A DNA stretch of 64,000 nt from Heterohyrax brucei (GCA_028571685.1 CM053148.1:91286001-91350000), one strand, 5' to 3'; positions 22,281 to 33,404 are shown, counted from the stretch's first letter. Notes: a model not told the origin generated them from the sequence alone. Numbers and translations are program-made.

Positions 22281-23420
22281 CAAAGCAACATGGTACTGGT
22301 ACCAAAAAAGATACATAGAAAAAGAGAACAAAAAAGAGAATCCACATATAACCTCATACACCTGTGAGCAGCTCATGTGGGACAAAGGCCCAAAGTCCAT
22401 GAACTGTGGCAAAAACAATCTTTTAAAAGATTGATGTTTGCAAAACTGGACATACATCTGCAAAAAAATGTAACAAGACCCGTGTCTCACACCATACCCA
22501 AAAACTAACTCAAAATGGTTCAAAGACCTAAACATCAAATCTAATAGAATAAAGATCATGAAATAAAAAACAGAGACAACACCCAGAACCCTAATACACA
22601 ACATAAACAGACTACAAAATCTTATTATGAGTGCACAAACACCAGAAGAGAAAATAGATAAATGGTAACTCCAAAAAATCAAACATTTATGCTCATCCAA
22701 AGACTTCACCAAGAGTGAAAATACTACCTATGGACTGAGAAAAACTTCTTGGCAATCAAGACTCTGATCAGCATTTACTCACCATAATCTATAAGGTATT
22801 AGAAAACCTGAACAAGAAAAAGTCAAATAACCCAATTTAAAAATGGGCAAAGGATACGAGTAGTCATGTCACCAAGGAAGACATCCAGACAGCTAACAGG
22901 TACATGAGAAAATGTTCATATTCATTAGAGAAATCCAGATCGAAACTACAATCAGGTATCATCTCACCCTAACAAGGCTTGCATTAATCCAAAAAAGTAA
23001 AATAATATAATATATGTTGGAGAGATTGTGAAGAGACTGGAACACTTCTACACAGCTTGTGGGAATGTAATAATACATAATCACTTTGGAAATCAATTTG
23101 CTGCTTTTTTAAAAAGTGCCTAATATACAGAACATATCACAGAGCTATAAGGGCTTGGAATATATCATAGAAAAATAAGGGCTGTCATATGAATATGATA
23201 CATGCACATCAGTGTTCATTACAGCACTGTCACAATAGCAAAAATGATGGAATCAACCTAGGTGCCCATCAACAGAAGAATGATTAAACCAACTATAGTA
23301 TATTCACAGGGTGAAATACTATGCAACGATAAAGAATGATGATCTTAGGAAATACCTGGTAACATAGAGACATATGGAAGACATTAATGAAATTAGTTAA
23401 ACATAGACAAAAATAATCTT
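22281..23420 (+). pseudogene. L1 ORF2 remnant, C-terminal part
   Basis: L1 homology resumes after the RTE with 'acatggtactggtacc' and continues through 'cacaccatacccaaaaactaactcaaaatgg', the 'ttggagagattgtgaag...cacagcttgtggg' region (Cys-rich motif, poorly kept) and the end of ORF2. The 152-codon minus-strand frame at 22254-22712 is an antisense shadow. Confidence 0.8.
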
Positions 23421-23499
23421 TGATGCTTACAAAGGAGGGTTAGGAAGCAGAGGAGTATTAGTAGATTAGACAGTAAATAAAACTTAACACAACAAAACA

Positions 23500-23642
23500 A
23501 AGACACACTGCCATCAAATAAGTTCCAACTCATAATGATCCCATAGGACAGAGCAGAGTTTCCAAGGAGCACTTGGCGGATTCAAACCACCATCCTTTCG
23601 GTTAGCTGTCATAGCACTTAACCACTATACCACCAGGGTTTC
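23500..23642 (-). repeat. AfroSINE inside L1 3' UTR
   Basis: Minus-strand copy with the tail 'ctgccatcaaataagttccaactcataatg' and head 'cactataccaccagggtttcc'; L1 sequence continues on both sides. Confidence 0.88.
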
Positions 23643-24348
23643 CAGATAGCAGATAGGAATTGGGTTGAATGAAAGAAAGTGACAGCACACAGTAGAAGAG
23701 AAATTAACATTGCTGGACTACACCAAAAGCTAAGAGGTTTCCTAACTGCAGCCCATATTTTGAAGGCCAGAGTAGCAGGGACAAGGGTCTGAGGACTATG
23801 GTTTCAGAGGACATCTAGATCATTTGGTATAACTAAAATTTTCTTTTTTTTTTTTTCAAGCAAATGTTCTGCATCCTGTTTTATGACTGGTGTCTGAGGT
23901 ATTAAGTGTCGGTGAGTTGCCGTCTGAGGAGTAAGCACCAACTGGTTCCAAACCACCTGGAACAGAGATGAATCAAGGGTATCAACAACATGAGAAAAAT
24001 ATGAGCCCAGGAGGCAGAACAGGGCATATGACTGGGAGAACACATCACCATTAAATCAGAAGCACTAGAGAGGACCTGGCCACTGCCAATGACTGTCTTG
24101 ACAGGGAACACAATGTAGAGTCCCTGACTGTACCAGGAAAAAAAAAAAAAAAAAAGATGCAGATCTAGAATTCAATTAAAAAGACCAGACTTGATGATCC
24201 CATCTTGGAGGGTCCCTTGAGGACATGGCCCCTGGACTCTCTGCTAGCCCAGGGCTGAAACCAGTACCAAGGCCAACTCTCCAAAGATCAGATTGGACTG
24301 TAACACAGAGTGATGCTGGTGAAGTATGTGCTTCTTGGCTTCAACATA

Positions 24349-24668
24349 CACGTGGTCCAACAATTAAGTCCGTGAACTTAATTGGTCTAAGTGCTGCATA
24401 CCTGATCGCGGATTATCACTACAGCAACCTTCAAAGTACTCTTCCTGGGAAGCTATGCACTGACGCCAGTGCCTAGTCCACCCCTCAAAGCAATTTTGGA
24501 ACTCTTTCTGGAATGGCCATTGTGCGCAGTTGCCCAGTGGCGAGTTCGAGGTCTTAAATGTATAGTTGTCTGTGAGGGAGTTTTTAGCCAGTAAACAAAG
24601 AACTGCAGTGGAACACCCTCCCTACTCACCTAACCTGGCCGCCAATGACTTTTTCCTGTGCTTTCAAA
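24349..24668 (+). mobile_element. Foldback mariner copy, right end lost
   Basis: The first ~170 bp match the left arm of the complete element at 31091-31654 (TTAAGTCCGTGAACTTAATT, then 'gctgcatacctgat', 'gggaagctatgcactg'). Read on the minus strand, this arm encodes the C-terminal end of a mariner transposase (IASQEEYFEG-like). On the plus strand 24590-24660 encodes REFLASKQ and EHPPYSPNLAANDFF, the region of the last catalytic Asp of mariner transposases. The right inverted arm is missing and L1 3' UTR sequence resumes at about 24669. Confidence 0.85.
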
Positions 24669-24814
24669 GGGTGGAGAGCACAGCTGGAGTTGCATACGTG
24701 TATGTGTGAGGGTTTTCTTAAGGCAATTTTCTCTTAGGTTGTAAACTTTCACTTAAGGCACAATAAAGTATTCTTAAAAATCAAAACCAAAGCAAAAAAT
24801 AAGAATAATATGCA

Positions 24815-25735
24815 TTAACCTGAAAATTCTTCCAGTGTTAACCAAATATTGCAAGGATAGAGTAGCAGAGGCGGGGATCTGGGGATCATGCTCTCCGAGA
24901 ACATCGAGGCCAATGGGCATGACTAACCTATTGCTAAGAGAGTCTTCTGCACCCCACATTGCTGAGTTGCTTCTGGGTCTTAAAAGCTAGCAATCTGCCT
25001 TCAGAGGTATACCAAATGACCCCATCTCAGCTGAATCAGAGGGTTATCAAGGACAACAATGACAGAAAAAGAACCCAGAAGACAGAAAGACCCATGTGAA
25101 TGGGTAACTACATCAATATGTGGCCAGAAGAACCCGCTGGTGCCTGACGACCCAATTACAGCTGTGATGGGGCTCACAATGCTGAATCCTAGTGGCAACA
25201 TGAGAAAAAGAAGGGGTGCACCCTAAGGACTCCACTAAAAGACTGCAGCTGATGGTCCGAGGGCCTGGGGGTTCCCCTGGGAGCGTGGCCTCTAGGCCTG
25301 ATGCTGCCACTGATCATAAATCATTGTTGAGGTTAACTCTTTAGACAGGGATGGATTGGACTCAGGGACACAGAGTGACCATACTGTGTGTGCACTTTAT
25401 GGTTCTATGCATCTATAAGATGCTGTCCTACTGGCCTCTTACTAGAGGGGAGTAGAGGGAAGGGAGAGGAGTGGATAGGAGGTTGTTAAGAGGATATGAC
25501 CCATACAGAATGAAAAGGAGGAGCGTGCTGTCACCAGAAAAGGAGAGCAGAGGGAGCTGTGGATAGACAGGCACGCAAATTTAAATTGGATTGTACACTT
25601 TCACTCAGTCACCCACCCATTACCATCAAGTCGGATCCAACTCATGGCAACCCTAGAGGCCAGAGTAGAGTTGCCCAAATCACAGTAAAAATAAAATAAA
25701 ATAAAGTAGTATAAGTCCAGCAATGTGAATAAAGC
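24815..25735 (+). mobile_element. L1 3' end, truncated, with SINE tail insertion
   Basis: Starts at 'taacctgaaaattcttccagtg' in the 3' UTR and ends at 'aatcacagtaaaaataaaataaaataaag'. It is of the same 3' UTR type as the younger L1s in this window. A SINE 3' fragment splits the last 30 bp (see 25609-25677). Frames at 24774-25310 are UTR shadows. Confidence 0.85.
25609..25677 (-). repeat. 5'-truncated AfroSINE (about 60 bp of 3' end)
   Basis: Minus-strand SINE containing only the 3' part ('ccatcaagtcggatccaactcatggc', then 'cagagtagagttgccc'). It is inserted between 'actcagtcac' and 'aaatcacagt' of the L1 3' end. The box is again the GGATCC version. Confidence 0.8.
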
Positions 25736-26744
25736 TGTTTTTCTAGTCTACACGGTTGTACCTTATAGTCCATTGTTTGCTTCCTGAAGCACATAATGCA
25801 ATTTCAGTGTCTAGAACATTTCTTTTATTGCTTTATGAGCAATTTCTCATTTGAATTGTTATGAAGTGGTTAACATTTTCATACACTAGCAATTGTACCC
25901 AACATGTACCCCCTTCAACATTTGAAGAGTTTAAGCACTCCACATTTAATGACTCGGTAAGAGGCTAACACAAAAGAATCACAATCTTAGCTTTTGAGTT
26001 AAAAGTATGAAATTCAGAATGGAATGTCTATATGTAAAAACGTTATCTACCAGGGAAAGTTTTCTTAACTCTCTCCATAGCTTTTTGTCTCCCCAGCCCC
26101 AATTCTCATTGATTCATATACACACATACTGGAATCATTTGATTTGGGGAAGATGCTATGACATACAAGGAATTAAAGAGCTTATATATTAACAGATGCT
26201 TAACAAGACATCCAGTGTTCTGGCCCACTGAGCTATTCTGGGTGCCAAATGGTGGGGGATAGAATCGTAATATGTTTTGGTTGCAAAGAACTGAGGAACT
26301 CCCTCTAGTTGTTTCCAATTGGGTCCAGAAAGAGCTGAAATCCCAGAAGTCACCTCAGCTCAAGATCCTCAGAATGAACTGAGTCATCTAAATCTACAGG
26401 CGAAAGACTGCTTAATGGTATGAAATAACCTGTTTCTCTTGTGGCCAAGAGGTACATGAAGGTGACACTACAAAAGAGTAAACCTGAGTAAAATGGCTTG
26501 GCAGAGACCTCCTCCCAAACTAAAGCCCCAGCTTGACACTCAAAAGACTCACTTAGCAGATGGCAAGATCCAGCCTACCACCAAGCATAAAAACATACAC
26601 TATCGTCAAAAGCAGTTTTGAATTTCCCTACCACCCACCTCACAGAGAATTTAGATGCTAGTCCCGGAAAATATAAATGGCACATAATTTACATGAGATC
26701 TTATTTGTCAGTCAGCAGAATGAGGAATTTCATTAAATCAAAGC
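25736..26744. other. No gene seen
   Basis: Unassigned unique-looking sequence. Frames at 26007-26318 overlap on opposite strands and have no domain. Confidence 0.45.
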
Positions 26745-26906
26745 AAAACAAAACCCACTACTATAGAGTCAATTCATACTGGAGCTACACTGTAGGACAG
26801 AGTAGAAAGAAATGCCCCAGTGGGTATCCGAAGAGCAGCTGGTGGATTTGAACTGCCTCTCTTTTGGTTGACAGCTAAGATTTAAGCACAACATCACTAG
26901 GGCTCC
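26745..26906 (-). repeat. AfroSINE
   Basis: Minus-strand copy with diverged tail ('actactatagagtcaattcatactgg') and head 'acatcactagggctcc'. A-rich flank at 26738-26752. Confidence 0.82.
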
Positions 26907-27739
26907 AATTAAACCAAGCAACATTTCTGGCCGTTTTCATCTACAAGCTTAATTGTATACCCGTTCTACCTCCAACCCTGTGACTGATATAATCCATGAC
27001 TGGTGGCTGACAAAAACGAGGCCCAGGCTGACTTGTTAACTTCTCAAGGCTGCAGAGCTATTAGATTCTGCAGCCGGAATGTTAAGGCTTGCAGCTGATA
27101 CAGGGCCCACATTTTTAAAAAGATATCTTTTCTCAAAAATTACTATTGATAGTAAAAGTAGTTAACTTTTTTAACAGGTGCTCCCAGACAAACACTGTAT
27201 GCGTGGATTCTGTCAATAAAATATATGCATGAGAGTTATGTATATATTTTAATGAACCTTGTTGAAATGCATAATATGTTTTCTGACTTTCCTTTGTGCT
27301 TAAACTGAAAACTGAGTAATTAAAAAAAAATAGTTCTCAAACTTATTACAAATAAATCCACCATCAAATTAAAGCTTATAATTTTATATCTCCCTGCTCC
27401 CACATACTATGCACTAAGACACACAGACCCCGATCTCACAGAACGAGAGTGGGAATCAGCGTTTTAATGTTTCAGCCACATGACAACTTAAGTATGGCCA
27501 CTTCTGTCCCTATGGCAACTTAAGTATGCATTAAAAAAAGCCCTGAAAAGGTGTTGTGATTCGCATCGAGAGTGAATCTGCTTCAGAGGGTCAATGAAGA
27601 AGACCGCAAGTCAGGCAAACCATCAAGCTATGCAATAGCTTTATGATTTCAGAGGCAGAAATGTAAAATAACAAAAATAATCTCATTTTGGGAAACTGTA
27701 TCAAAGCACAGTAGGCAGATGGCGTAAATTGTATTTACT
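26907..27739. other. No gene seen
   Basis: AT-rich, unassigned; short A-run near 27320. Confidence 0.4.
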
Positions 27740-28284
27740 TCACCTGCAGCATAATCTGCTGCAAAAGACCTCCTTAAAGTTCTAAACATTAAAGGTATAA
27801 CTTGGAAAGCTAAGGTATGCCTGATTCAAACCATGATTTCTTTTCAGTCTCTGAACATGCATGCAAAAGTTGGACTACGAATAAAGAAGAACAAAGAATG
27901 CCTTTGAATTATGCTGTTGGTCAAAAAAATACTGTATATACTATGGGCTGCCAGAAGAACAAACATGTGTAACTTGGGGGAAGGACAGGCAGAATATTCC
28001 TTGAAAGGGAGTATAGTGAGACTTTTTCCTTTAACTGGAGCAAGGTTTCAGCAGGGATCAGTCCCTAGAGAAGGACCTCACAGTTAGTAAAATAGACAGT
28101 CAGCCAAAAAGAGAAAGACCCTCAACGAGATGGGTTAACGCAGTGGATTCAGTGATGGACTCAAACACAGCAAGGATTCTGGTGGTGCAGGATCAGGCAG
28201 TGCTCTGTTCTATTTGTGCTACTGTAGGGTTCCTGTGAGCTGAAACCAACTTGCTGGTACTTACCGACAAGAACAAGAACATAA
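27740..28284 (+). mobile_element. RTE LINE, 3' end
   Basis: Matches the C-terminal coding region and 3' end of the RTE ('ctgctgcaaaagacctcc', 'aatgcctttgaattatgctgttgg', 'cctcaacgagatggg', 'tgtgagctgaaaccaacttgc', 'accgacaagaacaagaac'). 5'-truncated with internal indels. Confidence 0.85.
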
Positions 28285-28573
28285 CAGAAAATAAATAGTG
28301 AAAAAGAAGAATTGAAATATCACTTGAACATGGATCACAGTGAATTGACAAAGAATATTACGGAGTCAAAACTAAAGGAAAGTGATGAGTATCTACAAGG
28401 AATTAAATCACATGATCTAAATACATACAGCGATGAGAAGCCTCTATCAATATCCACATATATTGAACAATCCAAAAGCTGTGTGATTCATTCATACATT
28501 TTCCAACATGAATGACACCTCCCAGAGTTGTGCCAACAGTGACTCTGAAGATAAAACCCTGTTGGCCAATTAA
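28285..28573 (+). pseudogene. Coding-looking segment of unknown origin with a frameshift
   Basis: Directly after the RTE, a frame is open from 28285 to the stop at 28513-28515. Its composition looks like a hydrophilic natural protein (LKYHLNMDHSELTKNITES, then DEYLQGIKSHDLN). At about 28510 the coding impression moves to the +1 frame, which continues NDTSQSCANSDSEDKTLLAN to a TAA at 28571. No methionine start is evident; the first in-frame codon is not ATG. I cannot name a parent. It may be an exon or processed-pseudogene fragment, or chance. Confidence 0.35.
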
Positions 28574-28824
28574 AAATATATCAAAATAGCAGTAATAGAA
28601 AATGAAACCTAGCCATGAAGTTTAGCCTTAGGAGAATTTGAGATAGTGATTTAGAAATATCTGAGTGAGAGAACAAAACAATAGTGATCAAGTTATTAAG
28701 GTGCTCTTGGATCCAAACACCCCTTCTCTTACCAGTCTGTAAGAAGGGAGCTTTAAAGCAAGCACGCACTAAGCTTCGTCAGTAGAGGGCAAGGGAGAGA
28801 CGTTGCAGCAGTAAGGCACTCACT
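28574..28824. other. No feature seen
   Basis: Unassigned. Confidence 0.4.
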
Positions 28825-29445
28825 TTTTAGATATGGGACGTTGCCATTTTCTTTCGTTTTGCTGTTTTTGCAAAGCTGTTTAAGGGACTCTGCAAAGGCC
28901 CAATCTTGCAGCTACACAGCAGCATGCAGCTGTGAACCTGGCCTGGTGAACTTGTTTTGGTGGCTTTCCTGAAACAGTCATTCCATATTCCAGACATCAC
29001 ATGGCCCTGCCAGCCAGCAAGTTCCCAAAACTCCAATCCCCTTGGCACTATTGCCAGTCAGCCTGAGTCAGCCTGCACTCTTGAAGCTAGGGAGTCAATT
29101 TTCTGCAACCCTAGCAATAGCACAGCACACACTCCAGACTCCCGATGCTTTAAATCCTTCTGAGCAGTTTTCTGCCAGCCTCCAGCAGCCTGCGCCTGAG
29201 AGAGGTGTCCCCCTTAGTCCGCTTACCGTGGACACCAGTCATCCTAGGCTCCTGACACCCCAACTCCCTCTGCTCCCACAGGCTGGTGCCAGAAAGAGTC
29301 AGTGGGGCTTACGTTTGGGGGCGGGGGTAACATCCGAAGGTTGAATGCATGACCCTGGCTCCTAAGGGAATGCAGGGAAAAGCTCAGCTGTTTCCAGCTC
29401 CATGTTTAGCTTTGGCAAAGCAGTATCTTTAGAAAAAGAGGTAGA
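28825..29445. other. GC-richer block, unassigned
   Basis: Base composition rises well above the surroundings (C-rich around 28990-29290, a GGGGGCGGGGG run at 29318-29328). A 100-codon frame (29042-29344) is rich in Ser, Pro, Leu and Ala and looks incidental. The block could be an LTR or L1-type UTR I do not recognise, or a decayed regulatory region. CpGs are few, so it is not a CpG island. Confidence 0.4.
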
Positions 29446-30329
29446 AATCTGACACTTGCATTAACTTTGTTCTTCTCGTTTTTCTAGTTTTTTTGGTATA
29501 TTGTCATGGCACAAATTGATGAATCTGCAGTGCCACTTGCCATATTGGTGGTTTGTACTACCAGATCATATATCTCAAAATCCATAACTCATACGAAAAA
29601 TTCCAAATTTTTTTTGACCAGCATGCCATATTTAGTGAAAACACATAACATGAAATAAAAATTTATTAGTGAAAGAGTTAGGCCATCTGGTTTGTGGTCA
29701 TTTGTTGTAGAAGACCAATGAAACTGATGCATTCACTATAAATAAAATAAGCATATAAAATAAGGATAATTATCCATTGTTATAAACTACCCAACCAAAG
29801 AAATAATTTGTAAATAAATGACTGGCAATATACAGCCACACCTAATTTCTAATTTGTGTAACTAAAAAGAACATAATAAGCAAGCTCATATTTAGGCAAT
29901 TACATGAAACTTTTTATTTCACTGACTGAGGAAAATGATTAATGGTAAAGAAATGACACTAAAAATGTTCAGATGAAGTCAAACTGTTTCATTGACCTGC
30001 CACATAAACCTACTTTGGAATCTAGTATTATTAACATCTTAGGCATAATGAGAACCTGTTCAGTGTATTCAAGCAAGATGAGTTAATGACTATCTTTCAT
30101 GTAATTTCTGAGTCAATCAATTCCCCTGTAAGAGTTTCAAAAATTGACAGAATATTTTAAATTTTATTAAATAAATTTCCATTTGCATCTTCGATAGTTA
30201 CATAATTAGCATTATGTAGACAGGGATTTGCTGGAGGCTGCAGGAGACACAGTACTGAATAAAGCATAGACCTAACTTTCAAGTGAGTCATAATGCAATA
30301 AAAGAGATAAGGCAAAAATGTTTATGTTT
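29446..30329. other. No gene seen
   Basis: AT-rich. 30215-30300 ('acacagtactgaataaagcatagacc...ataatgcaataaaagagataaggc') vaguely resembles an old LINE2 3' region. Confidence 0.4.
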
Positions 30330-30560
30330 ATTCCTTGGTGACCCTAATATGACATCTGTCTTCATCATATGTGGGTATCTCTGTTTTCAGTATGCTTTTT
30401 ATAACCCAGAAGTGATTAGATGTAGAACACACTTCAGCAGAGTATGATCTAGTCAACATAACAAAGAAACACTCATTTCTAAATAGAACTGTACTCAATG
30501 GCTTTGAGGATAGGATTCTAACAAATATATGTTGAGGGGACACAATTCAACCTGTAACAA
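30330..30560 (-). mobile_element. LTR-like fragment (MaLR-type start)
   Basis: On the minus strand the block begins 'cttgttacaggttgaattgtgtcccctcaacatatatttgttagaatcc', which is the typical opening of MLT1-like LTRs, then continues 'gttatgttgactagatcatactctgc'. Only the first ~220 bp are recognisable and family assignment is tentative. Confidence 0.5.
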
Positions 30561-30789
30561 GACAAAACAAGTAAGTACAAAATTAAAATGATATCTGATA
30601 AATGTGTGAATGGAAAGAACGTAAAAGGAATTCAAACAAATGCCACTAATTCAATTCCAGTGATACAAGCAAGATTTTAGGAGGGAGTAACAGAAACTCT
30701 AAATCTGAAGTAATGGAGAGGAGGGGCAAAAAGAGATTTAAACGAGAAAATAATATGTCACAGACTGGAATTAAGTAAGACATACTTCC
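30561..30789. other. No feature seen
   Basis: Unassigned sequence between the LTR-like fragment and the RTE 5' end. Confidence 0.4.
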
Positions 30790-31090
30790 CTCATGTGTCT
30801 GTTAGTTTGGTGTAATGTGGGGGCTTGTGTGTTACTGTGATGCTGAAAGTTGTGTCACCAGTATTCAGACACCAGCAGGATCACCCATGGCAGACAGATT
30901 TCAGTTGAGTTTCCACAATAAGATAGACTAGGAAGATGGACTCGGTGGTCTGCTTCTATCTGCTTCTTAAAGAAAAAGCCAGTGAAAACCTTATGAATAG
31001 CAGGAGAGCACTGATACAGTGCTGGAAGATGAGGCCTCCAGGTATCTGTCACTCAAGAGTGGACTAAGAAAGGGCTGTCTCCTCAAAGTA
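30790..31090 (+). mobile_element. RTE LINE, 5' untranslated end (part 1)
   Basis: 'gggggcttgtgtgttactgtgatgctgaaag', 'ccagtattcagacaccagcagg' and 'atagcaggagagcactgatacagtgctggaag' form the 5' region of the RTE, which is missing from the 3'-truncation products elsewhere. It is interrupted at the TA 31089-31090 by a mariner and resumes at 31657. Confidence 0.8.
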
Positions 31091-31654
31091 TGAGCTCTGA
31101 CAACTAAGTCTGCAAACTTAATTGTTCTAAGTGCTGCATACTTCATTGCTGAATATCTCTATGGTCACCTTTGAAATACTCTGTTAGGAAGCTATACACT
31201 GATGCCAGTACCTAGTCCACCATTCAGAGCAGTTTTGGAACTCTTTATGGAAAGGCCATTGCACACAGTGGTACAGTGGCAAGGTCGTGAATTTAATTGT
31301 ATGGTTGTCTGTGAGGGAGTTTTTAGCCATTACACAAATAACTGTATTGGAATACCTTCACTATGTCCCTGATCTGGCTCCCAATGACTGTTTTTTTTTT
31401 TTTTTTTTTTTTTACACCAAGATAGAAGAACTATTGAAAGGAAGATATTTTGATGACATTCAGGACACCAAGTGTAATAAGATGACACCTCTGATGGGCA
31501 TTCCAGAAGAAGAGTTCTAAAATTGTTTCCAAGGGTGGCCAAGGTGCATAGCTTCCCAAGGGGAGTACTTTGCAGGTAACCATAGTGATACTCAGCAATG
31601 ATGTATGTAGCATTTTTTGTAGGAAAAGTTCAGCAGCATAATTGGCAGTCCTCG
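31091..31654 (+). mobile_element. Complete foldback mariner nested in the RTE (TA target duplication)
   Basis: 564-bp element flanked by TA at 31089-31090 and 31655-31656, splitting RTE sequence that is otherwise continuous. The left arm (31091-31256) and right arm (31495-31654) are inverted repeats. The right arm is the native end of a mariner, with the C-terminal transposase coding (IPEEEF, stop, CIASQGEYF). The left arm is its inverted copy. The loop encodes REFLAITQITVLEY and PDLAPNDCFF, then, after a 23-base T run (31391-31413), KIEELLKGRYFDDIQD. It cannot encode a full transposase (normally about 345 residues) and must have been moved in trans. Confidence 0.92.
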
Positions 31655-31656
31655 TA

Positions 31657-33087
31657 GAGTCAACCTTAATGATGTGAATGAAATCAAGCATTCAGGACCT
31701 TCATTTATTGATACGGCATAACTCAAAATGAAAAGAAACAGCTGCAAACATTAATCAGTGAAATGTATGAAGTGTCAATCTAGGAAAACTGGAAATTATC
31801 AAAAATGAAATAGAAAGTATGAATATCGACATACTGGGCTTTAAAGAAACTGAAATGGACTGATTGACCATTTTGCACTGGACAATCAAATGGTCTACTA
31901 TACCAGAAATGACAGCTTTAAGAGGGATGGCATAACATTCATCATCAAAAAGAACATTTTGAGATCTATTATGAAGCACAACCCTGTCACTGATAGGATG
32001 ATATCCCTATGCCTACAAGAAGACAAGTTAATATAACTACTCTTCAGATTTATGCACTAGCTACTAAGGCCAAAGATGAACAAGTTGAAGAAGGAACACA
32101 CAGTTAGGATGCACTGGTAATTACTGGTGGCTGGAATGTGAAAGTTGGAGGAAAAGAATGATTGGTAGTTGCAAAATATGGCCTTGGTGCTAGACACAAT
32201 GTTTGAGACTGTAGAATAGAATTTCTTCATTGCAAATGCCTTTTTTTCACCAACAGACATAGTGACTACAGACATGGACCTTGCCAGATGAAATACACAC
32301 GAATGAGTTCTACTACATCTGTGGAAATAGATGGAGAAGCTCAGTATCATCAGAACAAAGCCTTGGTCTGACTGCGGCATGAACCATCAATTGCTCATAT
32401 ACAAATTCAAGTTGAAACTGAAGAAAATTAGAACAGATTCATAAAGGCCAAGTCACAACCCTGAGCATATCCCACCAGAGTTTAGAGACTATCTCAAGAA
32501 CAGAGAATAGATTTGATGCAGTGAACACCAATGATTAAAGATCAGATGACTTGTGGAATGACGTAAAGAACATCACGCATTCACAAAGCGAGAGATCAAC
32601 AAAAAGACAGGAAAGAAAGAAAATACTGAAACGGATGTCAGAAAAAACTCTGAAACTTGCTCTTGAACTTCAGGTAGCTAAAGCAAAAGGAAGAATTAGT
32701 GAAGTAAAAGAAGTAAACAGAGTTTTCAAAGAGCAGCTCGAGAAGACAAAGTGGAGCATTATGATGACATATAGAAGAGACAGAGATGGAAAACTAAGGG
32801 AAAAAGCCAAAAGGACTCAAGTAAACATTAAAATTTTGAGTTGCAATAGTGAAGAACTTTATAGGGAAAATACAGAAGAATGCAGGATGCAGATGGAATG
32901 AATGTAGATTTACTATACCAAAAAGAACTGGTTGACATTCAACCACTTCAAAAATTAGCATAAGATTAGGGACCAGTGGTACTAAAGGAAGAAGTCTAGA
33001 TTGCTCTGAAGGCATTGGTGGAAAGCAAGGCTCTAAGAATTGATGCAATATCAACTGAGATGTTCCAACAAACAGATGCAGCATTGG
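31657..33087 (+). mobile_element. RTE LINE, endonuclease to start of RT (part 2)
   Basis: Continues from the mariner through the endonuclease region ('aatgaaatagaaagtatgaatatcgacatactggg', 'attactggtggctggaatgtgaaagttgg', 'acatggaccttgccagatg'), the linker (116-codon frame at 32551-32901, rich in Lys, Glu and Arg) and the first RT motif region ('aagaattgatgcaatatcaactgagatg'). It ends abruptly at 33087, so the 3' half is absent, the reverse of the usual 5' truncation; a deletion is likely. Confidence 0.85.
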
Positions 33088-33404
33088 TCAAAGGAGCTGC
33101 CTCTCCCGTTACTGAGTTCAGAGATAAACCTATTTTCAATGACCTGTGCATATCTGTATACTAGGGCTTGGCCCACTTGCCTCGATTTGAAACAACTCTG
33201 AAGGGCCATTCCAGCTCCAGAATTCACTGTCATATTGCCTGGGAGCTACTTTTCGCTCTTCCTCAACCCGCTTTCTTTACAGTCTTACAGATGTTCCCCA
33301 GATACTCTCCCCAATATCTCCAAGCAAGTCTCTCTCTCAGTCCAGGTGCCATTTCAATGGAACCCTACCTAAGGAATCATAAATAAAAGTAATTCAGAGG
33401 GACT
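33088..33404. other. No feature seen
   Basis: Sequence unrelated to RTE starts at 'aaaggagctgcctctcccg'. The overlapping short frames here have no domain. Confidence 0.4.

Larger units (their letters stand above)
23421..24790 (+). mobile_element. L1 3' UTR carrying a SINE and a mariner
   Basis: The 3' UTR of the old L1 ends in 'taaactttcacttaaggcacaataaagtattc' (24735-24772), which includes an AATAAA signal. It is split by an AfroSINE (23500-23642) and a foldback mariner copy (24349-24668). A 16-18 base A-run lies at 24138-24155. Confidence 0.75.

Noticed and set aside
22254..22712. 152-codon minus-strand frame
   Set aside because: It is antisense to L1 ORF2 sequence, where A-rich coding strands leave few stops on the opposite strand.
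29042..29344. 100-codon frame in the GC-richer block as a possible gene
   Set aside because: Composition is Ser/Pro/Leu/Ala-rich without any motif, another frame overlaps it, and there is no start or splice evidence.
31387..31415. T run as an RNA polymerase III terminator
   Set aside because: No Pol III promoter precedes it; it lies within mariner transposase remnants and is better explained by slippage.
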